From NCBI GenBank assembly GCA_946811185.2, contig OX328110.1, positions 19,150,456 to 19,214,455 of the forward strand: DNA of 64,000 bases, given 5' to 3'. This document shows positions 39,731 through 50,116 of this stretch, one piece after another. This stretch comes from Hippopus hippopus (lineage: Eukaryota > Mollusca > Bivalvia > Cardiida > Cardiidae). The translations under genes and the position numbers were made by a program. The notes under the pieces were generated by a model. The model was not told where the DNA came from, made no database searches, and saw only the letters and a program-made list of their open reading frames with translations. How positions within the stretch are numbered: position 1 is the stretch's first letter; the number at the start of each line of letters is the position of its first letter.

Positions 39731-39812
39731 TAACTACTACTACCACCACTACTACTAGTAGAAGTACTAGTAGTCGTAGTAGAAATACTAGTAGTGGTAG
39801 TAATATTAGTAT
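39731..39812. repeat. (ACT)n/(AGT)n inverted simple repeat
   Basis: ACTACTACTACCACCACTAC on the left is inverted by CTAGTAGTGGTAGTAA on the right, with GAAGTACTAGTAGTCG between; forms a hairpin. Confidence 0.85.
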
Positions 39813-39857
39813 TCGCTAATTTCAAAGCTCTTTCACTCAAAACATTTCCCAGAATAT

Positions 39858-39956
39858 CGGATAGTATGCCTGCAGAAAAACGTTTTGTGCAGTCTGATCT
39901 TCTTCTACACTGGTCGCAAAAGTAACTTGAGTTGTGAAGGGCGTTCTAATGGTTAA
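39858..39956 (-). repeat. Pal-B remnant with right arm
   Basis: CGGATAGTATGCCTGCAGAA, TGTGCAGTCTGATCTTCTTC, then CGCAAAAGTAACTTGAGTTG to GGTTAA. Confidence 0.6.
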
Positions 39957-40062
39957 TGTAGTGCACGAAGATTAATATATTTTCTGCTAATCCGTCGTTA
40001 ATTCTCTAAATTCTTAGACGGATTTTATTGGATTAGGTGTCGGTTTCTATCAGGTGTTCAGC

Positions 40063-40065
<3 letters not shown>

Positions 40066-40138
<73 letters not shown>
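40066..40138. repeat. (GA)n microsatellite, 73 bp
   Basis: About 36 uninterrupted GA units; the longest pure microsatellite in the window. Confidence 0.98.
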
Positions 40139-40140
<2 letters not shown>

Positions 40141-40141
<1 letters not shown>

Positions 40142-40238
40142 CAAGATCGAATAGCACAGAACGCACAATCTACTCATGTAGCTACTAACTCTTTTTATTA
40201 GTCTGATCTCGATCTACACTTTTCATAAAAGAAATTAA
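40141..40238 (-). repeat. Pal-B remnant
   Basis: TCAAGATCGAATAGCACAGA and TAGTCTGATCTCGATCTACA separated by extra sequence; ends near TTAA where the next Pal-A begins. Confidence 0.5.
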
Positions 40239-40818
40239 TGTCTGAATCGTTTACCAGACTATCTTGTGCTTTGCAACTCTTGGGGAAAACAGGCTTTTAA
40301 AAACGTTGTGGGAACATGAAATAAAACAAAATGGAGTTACCATCATTTTTCCCCACCATTTTTTCACCTCTAAGTATGAATTGATTGAATTGACGTTTAT
40401 TTATCGTCGCCACCGGTTGCCCATATGGGCGACACCCCCCTGAAGGCTGTTAGTATTGTCACGGGGAATATCGTAGATACAGGACGAAGTCCATCCTGAG
40501 TTACACCTGGTTCTTTAACGCGCTCAGTGTATAGCACCGTCACACGGGACCTCGGTTTAACGTCTCATTAGTAATTTCAGATGACCAGCCATGGGAATCG
40601 AACCCACACCCTCAAGTTCACGAGTCCTGCGCTGTACCAACTGAGCTATGCGGGCTGGTCAACCTCTAAGTATGCAAATGCTTTCAAAATTATAAAATTC
40701 TGACATTTTATTTTCTACCTGTCAAAGACAACTCTCGTCATTTAATATACTCATTTATTGTCTGCAAACAGTTTCAATTTGTACAGGTGTAAAGATTTGT
40801 CGTCTGGTAAAGAGTTAA
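40235..40818 (-). mobile_element. Pal-A copy split by SINE-4
   Basis: Left part TCGTTTACCAGACTATC to TTTTTTCACCTCTAAGTATG; right part resumes CAAATGCTTTCAAAATTAT. A second decayed long arm (CAATTTGTACAGGTGTAAAG, GGTAAAGAGTTAA) follows. Core reduced to AAATGGAGTTACCATCATTT. Confidence 0.8.
40379..40661 (-). mobile_element. SINE-4 with perfect 13-bp target duplication
   Basis: Minus orientation: tail AATTGATTGAATTGACG left; body GCCACCGGTTGCCCATATGG; head with B box GGGAATCGAACCC and A box ACCAACTGAGCTATGC right. ACCTCTAAGTATG occurs at 40366-40378 and again at 40662-40674, marking retroposition into Pal-A. Confidence 0.95.
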
Positions 40819-41119
40819 AATAGGTCACGTTGTTGTGTATCATAAATTTAGGAATTCCATTCTGTCAGTTTCCCACAGCAAAATAGATATAGGGATGATT
40901 CATCCTAGGTAATATCTTTTTCTGGCCAAAACATGATTCTTAATCGATTGTAAACAGAGCAGAAAGCGCATGAAAGACGTCGTGGCAGCTGGAGAAGTTG
41001 CTATTTACAAGTAGTTTCCCAATTACACGTATATTACGTAATGCTTCTTTTACTGGATATTTTCTTTTACAGTTTTAAGTTTTCTTTGATATGTTTTACC
41101 CGATTCTTAGGCCATTATG

Positions 41120-41290
41120 TTAACCTTTTCTGCCAGTGGCGATACATGATTAGCTTTTGCTTAGAGAGTAGTTCAAGATCAGACTGCACAAAACACGTAG
41201 TCTTGTCTTTGATCTACAACGTCCGCTACCTGTTGATAAGCTACAACAAAAACAACCATCGAAATTTCATGAAAATCTCCTTTTAAACCT
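41120..41290 (+). repeat. Pal-B copy, decayed
   Basis: TTAACCTTTTCTGCCAGTGG; stem TTCAAGATCAGACTGCACAA/GTAGTCTTGTCTTTGATC; right arm barely recognisable (CATCGAAATTTCATGAAAAT). Confidence 0.6.
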
Positions 41291-41317
41291 CGGAAAAGCC
41301 GTATTTATTGATTATTT

Positions 41318-41475
41318 ACCGAACAATAATGTGTTTTAATAACTCTTCATAGGACTTTGGAAACATTGTTACGAAAGGAGAAAATGCTGGTAACCAGCAT
41401 TTTCTCCTTTTCTCACAATGTTTTCTAAAGCGTTCTTTCTCAGGGTCGTTAATATACTTGTTTGGACAGGGTTGA
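41318..41475. mobile_element. Pal-A variant with two short arms (full palindrome)
   Basis: Left flank TTACCGAACAATAATGTGTT, right flank TCGTTAATATACTTGTTTGG: both sides are the short-arm type, so the whole 158-bp unit is an inverted repeat around AAATGCTGGTAACCAGCATT. All other readable copies have one long and one short arm. Termini TTGA at both ends. Confidence 0.8.
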
Positions 41476-41847
41476 ATTGACAGCGAAAAAGTTAGATTAT
41501 GAAGGAAAGAGTTCCGTATGAAAATTAGGTTACCTGTGGTTGCTATTTATCGGCTGTTTACCTGGTACGGTGTAACGTGACCTACATTGTTAGTATATAG
41601 TTACTGGGATTTCACCGATCTATTTTTAGAATCTTACGAAAATTTGAGATAGAACAAGTCGCAATATCTTTGATTTTTCTGTTGCAACAGCTTAAAAAAA
41701 AAGATATTCAGGATTTTCTCAGGGGCTCACTGATGATTTATTAATTGCAAAATTCCAGTTTGTTTTTACCGCGGTTTTTTTTTTCCAAAGAAGAAAACCC
41801 CGTGGTATAATTGTCATCGCCATATCGCCGTCTGCGTTGTCTTCCAG
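41476..41847. other. Stretch without recognised features
   Basis: No repeat family member or ORF of note. Confidence 0.5.
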
Positions 41848-42074
41848 ACGCCAAGAATTAAGACTTGTCCCTATTTAATGACATAGTAAATAATGCAGAC
41901 GAGAAAGTAAATGTGACTCACAATTATGCTGGTATTTTTCTCGAAAGGTGAGAAAAAAAAATCGAGGAAAGCAGTAATGCTTGTTAACATCATTCTTTCT
42001 TTCTTTCTCACTACGTTTTCGAGAGGTTCTTTCTGTAGGGTCGTAAGGGCACTGAATCGTTTTGTAAAAGGTAA
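41848..42074 (+). repeat. Pal-A copy, strongly decayed
   Basis: ATGCAGACGAGAAAGTAAAT, core AATGCTTGTTAACATCATTC, right arm TGTAGGGTCGTAAGGGCACT. Only its outline remains. Confidence 0.65.
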
Positions 42075-42260
42075 ATGTTGTTACTTGCCGAAATAGTCTT
42101 GAACACGTAGAAGAATATTCAGCAGTTTGTGTCATTATCACATGTTGTATAACTAAAGGGAGCTTACTCGAAATACCCCTTGCTAGAGAAGTAACGTTAT
42201 ATCGCTTATGTCCCTTTATAGTACAAATGTTTTCATTCACTGTAAACTATTTGACCGTTT

Positions 42261-42470
42261 GAATGGTATTTTGACGCCTCTTTAAAAATTATTTCAGCCA
42301 TACAACGGCAAAAGGATACTTGTTTATGTTTTCCTAAGATTCACATGTACTCGGCTGAGGCTCTGAAATGTTTTGTGTAAGGGTAATCCAGGGACAAATT
42401 CAGCACCTCAAGTGAGCATCAAACCCGGGGCTTCCAGGTTTCGAATTCTACACCGTCATGCAGGATCTTG
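42261..42470 (-). mobile_element. SINE-5 copy, degenerate
   Basis: GAATGGTATTTTGACGCC, ACTCGGCTGAGGCTCTGAAA, ATCAAACCCGGGGCTTCCAG, TTCTACACCG. The head's A box is lost. Confidence 0.65.
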
Positions 42471-42863
42471 TCTAACAGTTCGGGTGTTAGCAGTCAATAA
42501 AAATGAAAGAAAACAAATTAATTCATTCTAGACAGACAATGATTTCTTCTTCTCCCTTAAAATCTGACAGCTATTCAAGTAATGACATTCTGGGAACAAA
42601 AGCTCTGCATTTACACACTTAGATACCCGAGGTCGCAGAAAAGCTGTTCCTGCTTCTACGGGATGAGAGGCTGGCAATTTTCTCGTAACGAACAATGTGT
42701 TCCTTTTGCTGCAACGGTTTTATTTGTATCCATGTGGTAATTGAGTATCGACCTTATTTTCAGTGGGATGTTTTCAAATTGTTGTTTCAGTGGGTAATGG
42801 GGTAACACCGGGTATTATTTGTCTTCTGTCTGGTATGCCAATAATTTACGTACTAAAGTATTT
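42471..42863. other. Stretch without recognised features
   Basis: No repeat family or ORF recognised. Confidence 0.5.
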
Positions 42864-43129
42864 GAGCCTTGATCTAAAAAAAAGGGGGATTTCATGCATT
42901 CCGTGATACATAATTTACACCAAGTAATTCATCACATAATAATGCATCCATAAAATCCATTTAGTCTAACAATCTACTGAATCTGCAGGTAGAATGGTCC
43001 TTTGACATGCAGAAAATTTATAAATATAAAAAAATTTCGATTCTTGTCAGCGTGCGCGGACAGTGCAGGCTGACATGGGTCGATAATTTTTGCAGATGCA
43101 CTAAAGCCCCTTTTCACAGAGCATGGCTC
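42864..43129 (-). mobile_element. Pal-C copy, full length
   Basis: GAGCCTTGATC with an A run and GGGGGATTTCATGCATTCCG; hairpin diverged on the left arm (GATTCTTGTCAGCGTGCGC against GTGCAGGCTGACATGGGTC); right end CAGAGCATGGCTC. ATTT flanks both sides. Confidence 0.87.
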
Positions 43130-43286
43130 ATTTATTATCGTTTCGTCAACAGAAAGAACTGGACTGAAGTATCGACTTGCAGAAGTTATCATTTTCACAC
43201 CTTCGTACGAAATACACCGCAAAGGTATATCATAGAACAGTTGTGGGTTGCATTCCTCCATACATGGTCGTTTAGTGACAGCCTGA

Positions 43287-43516
43287 GTAACCCTAAGAGC
43301 GCTGAATCCTGAGTTTTAAGGACTCTCAGAAAAATGGCTTTTGAAAACATGGCGAGAAAAGGAGAAAATGCTGGTAGCCAGCATTTTCTCCTTTTCCCAC
43401 AATGTTTTCTACCATGTCATAGATAAGTGCCATCATTTGAGCCACACTAAATTTGCCGTCTGCATTTGCTTTAAATTTGGATGAGTCTAAAATTCTGTTG
43501 TCTGGTAAAGAGTTAA
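43287..43516 (-). mobile_element. Pal-A copy, full length
   Basis: GTAACCCTAAGAGCGCTGAA; core AATGCTGGTAGCCAGCATTT (centre TAGCC); right end GGTAAAGAGTTAA. Confidence 0.87.
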
Positions 43517-43620
43517 CTTGGATTAAAATAGCCGATATATTATTTGAGATTTGAACGTTTCTTTGTTGCCTAGTCCATGCTGCGTGGGTACAAACATACT
43601 ATCCGTATGTCAAAAAAAGG

Positions 43621-43745
43621 ACCGAGTCCTGTAGCTCAGTCAGTAATGCACAGCGCTGTTTCAATTTCCAGCTTGAGAAACTCCACGAAAACATACATAG
43701 ATGCACTGCCTGTCGCGATGTAAATGAATTAATTTTTGAAAACGA
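43621..43745 (+). mobile_element. SINE with internal deletion
   Basis: Head CCTGTAGCTCAGTCAGTAAT jumps to CATACATAGATGCACTGCCT and the tail GTCGCGATGTAAATGAATTA. The B box and most of the body are gone. Confidence 0.6.
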
Positions 43746-43800
43746 CAATGAACAAGCAAACGAACGCATGTACCTATCCCAAAGGCAAATTACGAGTACT

Positions 43801-43860
43801 GTGGATCATGGATTAGACGCCGAGCTTTATGACGTCTGATCTGAACCTGCAGTGTTTGCC
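43801..43860. repeat. Pal-B remnant
   Basis: GTGGATCATGGATTAGACGC and GACGTCTGATCTGAACCTGC; one arm only partly pairs. Confidence 0.45.
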
Positions 43861-44055
43861 TTAAACACTTTTTAAATTGAGGACATGCATACACTGGTTC
43901 AACATCGTAAAGAAAGTATTTCTTTTTTGAGTAGAACTTTTAAACCCAGAAGAAACTGCGTTAAAATGGTTCCTCAAGTCCCGTTTTGAATTATTTTGTT
44001 ATCGGGTACTTCAAATCACTTGAAGTCAAAATTATAATAATGCAAAAGGAAAGCG

Positions 44056-44267
44056 TGGACCTTTATGCTGGTAAGCGCGACTTACTGACATGTTGCGGAC
44101 AGTGTAGATCAAGATCAGACTGCACAGAACCTGCAGTCTGATCTTGTTTCTACACTGTCCGATTAGGAGATATTTTTCTCGAAAAGGTAAATTTTAAATA
44201 ACATTATTCGGGTTTTTACTATCGGCTTGAAAGTTTTATATAACATATTTAGCAGGATAAAGGTTAT
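44056..44267 (+). mobile_element. Pal-B copy, full length
   Basis: TGGACCTTTATGCTGGTAAG; hairpin GATCAGACTGCACAGAACCT; right end GCAGGATAAAGGTTAT. Termini mutated at both TTAA sites, length unchanged. Confidence 0.88.
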
Positions 44268-44474
44268 TTGAAAATCAAGGTCACGTTACGGTCTGAATTG
44301 TAGGCATTCATCCATTGATAAGATTAGATTTGTTAAACATTTGTCAAAGGTATGTTAAAACGTTTGTTTATAGATTTTAAAAATTGTTGGTTTAAATTCA
44401 ACTTTTTACTTTCCTCGTGATTTTCCCCCGAAACCCAGAAGCAGAACATTGGACATTGTTTGAAATAAAGCAAC

Positions 44475-44538
44475 GAACAGAGTAGATCCAAGATCAGACT
44501 GCAAGCTTTGTGTTGTCTGATCTTGATCTACACCCTCA
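44475..44538 (-). repeat. Pal-B hairpin remnant
   Basis: AGAGTAGATCCAAGATCAGA and TTGTCTGATCTTGATCTACA. The loop region GCAAGCTTTGTG is altered. Confidence 0.65.
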
Positions 44539-44596
44539 CCAAAGCAACTTATGCCACACATGACACAAAAAAGGTTTAGTCCTTATTCTCATGACA

Positions 44597-44793
44597 TTAA
44601 CCTTTTTACACGTGCATGCAAAACATAGTCATTGAGGGCAAAATTATAGTAACCAGCATTTTCTTCTTTTCTCACAATATTTTCAGCTGAATTACAGGCA
44701 AGTTTCTTCATTTCAGCCACCCTTGATTTATCGTCTGCGTAATGCTTTGAATTTGGACAATCTAAAATTAAGTCACGTGGTAAAAAGAGTTAA
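44597..44793 (-). mobile_element. Pal-A copy, left arm deleted
   Basis: TTAACCTTTTTACACGTGCA passes almost directly into a decayed core (ATTATAGTAACCAGCATTTT); long arm TTTGAATTTGGACAATCTAA and TTAA at the end. Confidence 0.78.
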
Positions 44794-44842
44794 AGACAGT
44801 CACTCGGTAAGAGCAACGGAATGCTCCCATATGAGGTCTGCT

Positions 44843-45054
44843 TTAACCCTTGGACTGCTAAGCGCGACTCACTGACCTTTTGCGGACAGTGTAGATCAAG
44901 ATCAGACTGCACAGAACGTGCAGTCCGATCTTGGATCTACACTGTCCGATAAGAAGATATCTGTCTCCCAAAATTACATTTGAAATAGCAAAATCTTGGC
45001 TTTTACCATCGGCTTGGAAGTTTCAGGTTAGTTATTTACCAGGATGAGGGTTAA
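44843..45054 (+). mobile_element. Pal-B copy, complete (family example)
   Basis: TTAACCCTTGGACTGCTAAG, GCGACTCACTGACCTTTTGC, GGACAGTGTAGATCAAGATC, loop AGAAC, GATCTTGGATCTACACTGTC, then AAATTACATTTGAAATAGCA, ATCGGCTTGGAAGTTTCA and GAGGGTTAA. 212 bp with about 55 bases of hairpin and two unrelated outer arms; no coding capacity. TTAA plus CCCTT termini suggest piggyBac-type mobilisation. Confidence 0.93.
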
Positions 45055-45108
45055 TGCGAAATTAGTCGTCTGTAACTGATAATGAGTTGTCTCAACTGTT
45101 TTACAGTT

Positions 45109-45163
45109 GTTCGAATTGGAAGCATTGGCAAATGAAAAGTTCAGTGTATCAAAATTGACGTAA
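45109..45163 (+). repeat. Pal-A long-arm scrap
   Basis: TTGTTCGAATTGGAAGCATT and GGCAAATGAAAAGTTCAGTG follow the long arm; no hairpin. Confidence 0.5.
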
Positions 45164-45339
45164 GCTACCATGCATAGAGTTTGAATGGTTCTGGTTTTAT
45201 TCATACTTGTCAAGAAATTTCATTTAACTCTGTAACACGTTCTATTCAGTCTGGCCTTAACCCTCAGCATCCGCAAAATTGTATTTAGTCGTGCTTATCA
45301 GTCTAAGGGATAATGTTGTTCTTGGGCTTCATCAGCACG

Positions 45340-45425
45340 TGGCTGAGCTCTGCAGTGCCTTGACCAAGGGCACTTTCATTTGACTAAAGTCAGCCTACAA
45401 GTAGTTGCAGGTTCGAATATGGCGG
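45340..45425 (-). repeat. SINE-5 body fragment
   Basis: GGCTGAGCTCTGCAGTGCCT and TGACCAAGGGCACTTTC; ends at TTGCAGGTTCGAATATGGC. Confidence 0.45.
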
Positions 45426-45506
45426 AATACTAAGTTAGACGTAGATTTTTAACTTTTTCAAATCTAAGCTTGTCGTTGGTTTGGGAAGCAAGTTCATCGA
45501 AGTGTT

Positions 45507-45616
45507 TTAACTCTTAAGACGCCTTTCACGGTTATAGTTGCTTTTGTGGCAAAATTAGATTAAGATTAGACTTCACTAAATGTGCAGTCTGATTTTTTTT
45601 ATCGAAACTGTCCGCG
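45507..45616 (+). repeat. Pal-B copy, decayed and shortened
   Basis: TTAACTCTTAAGACGCC; stem GATTAAGATTAGACTTCACT/TGTGCAGTCTGATTTTTTTT; CTGTCCGCG. Confidence 0.6.
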
Positions 45617-45645
45617 TTCCTGAAACACTACAGACAAGAGCAACC

Positions 45646-46079
45646 TTAATTCATTACCAAACAATCCAATGTTTGAACAATCCCTGAAGAAGACGACTTA
45701 TGAAAGCAGTTCGGGAAAAGGCAAAAATGCTGGTTACTAGCATTTTCTCCATCTCCCATATTATTCTCTAACCTTTCACAGGTCTTACGAACATGAAAAT
45801 TCGCAACAAATGCATAGCTGATGTACAAATCGCATCTGTCGGGATTCGAACCCACGGCGGACAAGATCCTCGTTTATTGGCGGTTTAAAAAACCAATACC
45901 ATAACTGAGCTAAAGAGATATCTCCCTAACGTAGCTGTTAGGTATTGTATTTAAATCGGGACGAAGCCATGCATGAAGGAGTGGTCTCCCGTAACACAGA
46001 CCACTTCCATTATTTGAGATCCACTTTATTCACGTCTGCAGTTTTAGGCTAGTCCAATTTTTTATCGTCTGGTAGTTAA
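45646..46079 (-). mobile_element. Pal-A copy split by a SINE-like insert
   Basis: TTAATTCATTACCAAACAAT, core AAAATGCTGGTTACTAGCAT, then an insert, then TTATTTGAGATCCACTTTA, TTTTAGGCTAGTCCAATTTT and GTAGTTAA. Confidence 0.75.
45795..46010 (-). mobile_element. tRNA-headed insert, unassigned SINE
   Basis: Read on minus it has an A box (TTTAGCTCAGTTATGGTATT) and B box (GTGGGTTCGAATCCCGACAG) separated by an unusually long 35-40 base spacer like a class II tRNA variable arm. Acceptor ends do not pair, so it is not called as a tRNA gene. Right part unmatched elsewhere in the window. Confidence 0.5.
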
Positions 46080-46234
46080 GATTAAAGGTAATAAATCAAA
46101 GCGAAGGGTACTATGTCAATCCGATTACGATCTATTAGATTACTGTACAAATACAAGTAAATAGTCGGAATACCTCACGTCTCACCCTTTCTTTACTCTT
46201 TCTTCTGGCATTAGACCCCAATTGGAAGTACCAT

Positions 46235-46532
46235 GATTGAATTTTCCGTTTATTCATCGACGCCACCGGTGGCCCATATATGGGCGATGCCCGTAGAAGG
46301 CTGTTAGCTTGTTAAGATATAGTAAGAAACCCATCCTAAGTTATGCATTATTCTTTAACATGCTCGTTTTACAGCACCGTCACACGCGACCCCTGTTTAA
46401 TGTCTCATCCGAATGACTATTTAGAATATTTTAGGTGGCCATTATTGGACTTTAACCCACACCCTTAAGTGTCCCGAGAATTGTAGCTTACAAGTCTAAC
46501 AGCCCACCACTATAGTTATTCGGGCTGGTCAG
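46235..46532 (-). mobile_element. SINE-4 with 13-bp target duplication
   Basis: GCCACCGGTGGCCCATATAT and ACAGCACCGTCACACGCGAC match 40379. The head is decayed (GGACTTTAACCCACACCC). TTGGAAGTACCAT (46222-46234) and TTGGCAGTACCAT (46533-46545) flank it. Confidence 0.88.
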
Positions 46533-46545
46533 TTGGCAGTACCAT

Positions 46546-46854
46546 TAAATCTAACTTGCTTCTAAAAACGTTAGTGTCAGCACATGGTCAAATAAAGAGA
46601 GATGTTTTGAGAATAAGGTTGATGAGGCTGAGGCCTGAGCGCACCACTACATAAATAATAATGTCGAGCACCCGAGCTTCACTGCCACCGGGGCGGTCAA
46701 TATTGCTTGAGATTGAGCACTGAAGTTGTAACACAGCTAAATGAAAATTCTTTCTCGGTGAGTGATTCTAAGGGTCTATGACTTCTCTCTCCATCGCACG
46801 CTCACGGCATCTACCTTACAGTAATTTATAAGAAAAAAATCCAGCAAAATCCAC
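46546..46854. other. Stretch without recognised features
   Basis: Nothing recognised. Confidence 0.5.
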
Positions 46855-47081
46855 ACAACCCTTTACCACAGGATCTCGAGTTTTAACGATCCACAGGAAA
46901 GAACCCTTTTGAAAAGATTGTGGGAAAATGAGAAAACGCTGGTAACCAGCATTTCCTCTTTTTCCACAATGTTTCCTGTCCTATCAAAGACAAAATCAAT
47001 TATTTGAGTTACATTTAACATGTTGTCTGCAAATGCTTTCAATTTGGACAAGTATTTTTCTGTCATGTTGTATAGAGTTCA
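46855..47081 (-). mobile_element. Pal-A copy, full length
   Basis: ACAACCCTTTACCACAGGAT; core AAACGCTGGTAACCAGCATT; right arm ATGCTTTCAATTTGGACAAG then a diverged end TAGAGTTCA. Confidence 0.87.
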
Positions 47082-47347
47082 GCAGAATTTCAGTTTGACA
47101 AAAAGGGGAGAGAAAGGCCCTTAAATACCGCGATGAGGTAATGCGCTTAAAAGCTAATATTTGCATCAGGTTTATGGGCTGACTTTAGTATTTAAGTGGG
47201 TGTTAGAACTGCAACGCCCAGTCACTGATTATATAGACCGTAACGTCAAGAAAGGAGCAAGTTTTTGATATAATGTTTCATACTCGAGGCAGTTTCATAA
47301 AATAGGCTAGCACAAAAAATCTAGAGTATTTAAACTGAAACTAACAA

Positions 47348-47611
47348 GCCCGACCGGGTCGCTCAATGGTTAGCGTATCTGACTCGTGACGTGGTGGTTG
47401 CGAGTTTGATGCCCAGTCGAGGCAAACCTTCTTTCTGGCGATTTTTCGCCTCTCACCTCTGATGCATGTGAGAAAAGCAGTCAGTGACTTGGAAAAAAAA
47501 GTTGTGTCAGTGCTGGTGTGAGAAAGCCAGGAAACATATGCGTAGGTGCACTGCTGCCGTGATATGATCTAAAGCTATTAAAACGGCATTAAACTCCAAT
47601 ACAAACAAACA
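47348..47611 (+). mobile_element. SINE-1, full length, with 16-bp target duplication
   Basis: Head GGTCGCTCAATGGTTAGCG and GCGAGTTTGATGCCC; body GGCGATTTTTCGCCTCTCAC; tail GCCGTGATATGATCTAAAGC and an A-rich end. AAACTGAAACTAACAA (47332-47347) and AAACTAAGACTAACAA (47612-47627) flank it with two mismatches. Confidence 0.92.
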
Positions 47612-47640
47612 AAACTAAGACTAACAAACATTTATCATCA

Positions 47641-47867
47641 TCAGCCCTTTACCACAAGACAAAATTTTAGGCTAGTCCAAATTGAAAATATGCAGATGAT
47701 AAAAGAAGTGGGGATCAAATGATGAACTTTGTCTTTGAAAGGATAGAAAACATTGTGGGAAAAGGGGAATATGCTGGTTACCAGCATTTTTTCGTTTTCA
47801 CACAATGTTTTTAAAAGCCTGATTTTATAGGGTCGATTAAACTCGGTATTATTTGGTAAAGAGTTAA
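47641..47867 (+). mobile_element. Pal-A copy, full length
   Basis: CAGCCCTTTACCACAAGACA; core ATATGCTGGTTACCAGCATT; right end GGTAAAGAGTTAA. Begins about 14 bases after the SINE target duplication. Confidence 0.88.
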
Positions 47868-47968
47868 AGTTTGAAAATGATTTTCATTTATTTTGATGGA
47901 TGCATGTTTGGGCGGATAGACTGGTGGACGAGTGACAGGGTTTAGTCGAAGGACAGGGTGAATGAAGG

Positions 47969-48194
47969 TTGATTGATTAATTCAATGGTGTTTTACGCCG
48001 CTTTCCAGATGATTTCAGTTACATCATGGTGATAGAACACATATTCATATGTCCTGGCTTTCCGGCACCAGTACTATCAGTATCTGAGCCTCTGAAGTGT
48101 CTTGCCCATGGACACTTCCACGACAAAACACAGTGCTTCCAGTGAGGCTCGAACCCTGGGCCTCCAGGTTACGAGTCCTACACCAAGATATCAC
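47969..48194 (-). mobile_element. SINE-5 copy
   Basis: Tail GATTGATTAATTCAATGGTG and TTTACGCCGC at left; GTCTTGCCCATGGACACTTC; head B box GAGGCTCGAACCCTGGGCC; A box end eroded. Confidence 0.75.
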
Positions 48195-48349
48195 AATTTC
48201 TACACGTATCTATGTTTTGATTTGCTTTTTTCGAGAAACATAATGTGTTGAAAATAAGGTTCTAGTGCTGTGATGCAAATCTTACGTTACCAGAATCTAA
48301 ATACCTTCAATATTTTATTAAAGTACTTGTATACATGTATATTTACCGT

Positions 48350-48577
48350 GATTGGTTGATTGATTGTTTCATGCCAGTTTCAACATTATTTCGGTCATAT
48401 CACGGCGACAGCTCACAAAATTCAAGTATTTCCTGGGTTTTACAAGTACTAGGCTGGGGCTCTTAAGTGTCTTACCCAAGTACACTCCCACGGAAAAACC
48501 AGTGGATTCAGTGGGGCTCGAACCCGGGGACTTCAGATCACGAGTCTTATACTTTACCACTGAGCCTTGCAGGAACC
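48350..48577 (-). mobile_element. SINE-5 copy, best preserved
   Basis: GATTGGTTGATTGATTG and TTTCGGTCATATCACGGCG; GGGGCTCTTAAGTGTCTTAC; head B box GGGCTCGAACCCGGG and A box TTTACCACTGAGCCTTGC. Confidence 0.82.
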
Positions 48578-48718
48578 CATATAAATATACTGTGAAAAAG
48601 TTACAAAGGATGGAAGTTCAATGTATGTTGATGTCACGTGACAGTTTGGTGTACCCATTAATCCTGCGAACCAAATTAGGTGTGTGATAACCAGGAATTA
48701 TTTTCACTGCACTTTGAT

Positions 48719-48937
48719 TTAGGGATAGGGCACCCTAATGGGATTCTTGTAACATCGCCTTTCATCAGCAAAAAAACGTACGGATTCGGCTAAGACTCGG
48801 GTAATCCGTAATCGATCGGCCGAAAGTCGCTGGTTTCCCGCATCGATTACGGATTAACCGTGTCTTAGCCGAATCCGTACGATTTTGGTGATGAAAGGCG
48901 ATGTTACACGAACCCCATTATGGCGCCCTATCCTTAA
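48719..48937. mobile_element. Pal-E copy 2
   Basis: GGGATAGGGCACCCTAATGG to GGCGCCCTATCCTTAA; inverted arms GTACGGATTCGGCTAAGACT and its partner; centre GATCGGCCGAAAGTCGCTGG. Aligns end to end with 16360-16581. Confidence 0.9.
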
Positions 48938-49057
48938 TATCAAATTGCATATGAAACTATTCAATTACCAACAATTGATATCCAACAAAATCCCCTAGTA
49001 AGCGTTTTGAAGGACTATTTTGAGGTCACGTGACATGTAGGTATTCCCCTCAATTCT

Positions 49058-49230
49058 TTTACTATAGGCAGCTACGTGCGACCCAGTGTGCTTTTTCGGA
49101 CGGTGTAGATCAAGACCAGACTGCACAGAACGTGCAGTCTGACCTTGATCACAGAGTCCGACTTTCAGAGTTGAAAGAACTTCGAAATCGCAATATATAT
49201 GTTTCTTTCTAGTCAGAAATTCCGTTTACT
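49058..49230 (+). mobile_element. Pal-B copy, diverged arms
   Basis: TTTTTCGGACGGTGTAGATC; hairpin CAAGACCAGACTGCACAG/TGCAGTCTGACCTTG carries the paired change ATCAG to ACCAG and CTGAT to CTGAC only partly compensated; right arm CAATATATATGTTTCTTTCT. Confidence 0.7.
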
Positions 49231-49463
49231 TAACTATGCATTTTATAATACATGTAGTTTATGGTAAAAAAGGGGGATTTTTCCTGTCGTTTGTTTCGTG
49301 TAAAATATTGAATTACGACTTTTGATTGGCATATTACTCGTTGAGGTATTGATTGTTTCTTAATTAAAGATTAAGAAGTTTCTTGGAAAAAACGAGATAT
49401 ACATGTAATTGTATTCCATTCAGTCCTATTGGCAATACTGAAGAGATTTTTCCTAGAACTAGT

Positions 49464-49681
49464 TTAACCCTGCTTAGCGCAACTAGCAACTAAAGGATCT
49501 TTTGAGGACAGTGTAGATCAAGATCAGACTGCACAGAACGTGCAGTCTGATATTGGATCTACACTGTCCGTGAAGGAGATATTTTCGCCTCAAAATAATT
49601 TTGAAATAGCAATATTTGGGTTTATACTCGTACTATCGGCTGGAAAGTTTCACTTCACTTATTTAACAGGTTAAGGGTTAA
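49464..49681 (+). mobile_element. Pal-B copy, full length
   Basis: TTAACCCTGCTTAGCGCAAC; strong hairpin; right arm ACTATCGGCTGGAAAGTTTC and TTAAGGGTTAA. The left arm carries a small local duplication (CAACTAGCAACTAAAGG). Confidence 0.9.
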
Positions 49682-49956
49682 ATAATCTTGCAAACCAAAA
49701 TTCTATAAATCTCGATACCTCTAATACTTGTAGGAAAATAGATGTGCTGCCTTTTGGCATGATCACTTTAAAAAAACTCACTCGAAATATCGATTATGGT
49801 TTCCCGCTTGTGGAAAAGAAGGGAGAACAGAGATTTATCAAGGCCTAACTCCTTTGCTACCAAGTACATGTAAATAGTCTTTATTTTTCTAAATGGCTTA
49901 AATACAGTTCAGCTGTAAGATGAGTAGACAGTTTCGTTATAATCTAGAAGAACAGA

Positions 49957-50062
49957 GTAGACAGTTTAGATCAGATATCAGACTGCATGTTCTGTGCAGT
50001 GTGATCTTGATCTACATTGTCCACTAAAGCTTTTTTGTCCTCATCAGGTAGGAAAGAGTTAA
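49957..50062 (-). mobile_element. Pal-B half copy
   Basis: AGTAGACAGTTTAGATCAGA, hairpin GACTGCATGTTCTGTGCAGT, then ATTGTCCACTAAAGC and GAGTTAA. The left arm is not recognisable. Confidence 0.72.
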
Positions 50063-50116
50063 GCTGAACTGTTTTCATGATGTTTGTATTATGATAATAT
50101 ATATTTCATCATTACT

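Noticed and set aside
45836..45920. Possible tRNA gene with long variable arm on minus
   Set aside because: A and B box motifs are present, but the acceptor ends do not pair and the cloverleaf does not close; more likely a SINE head.
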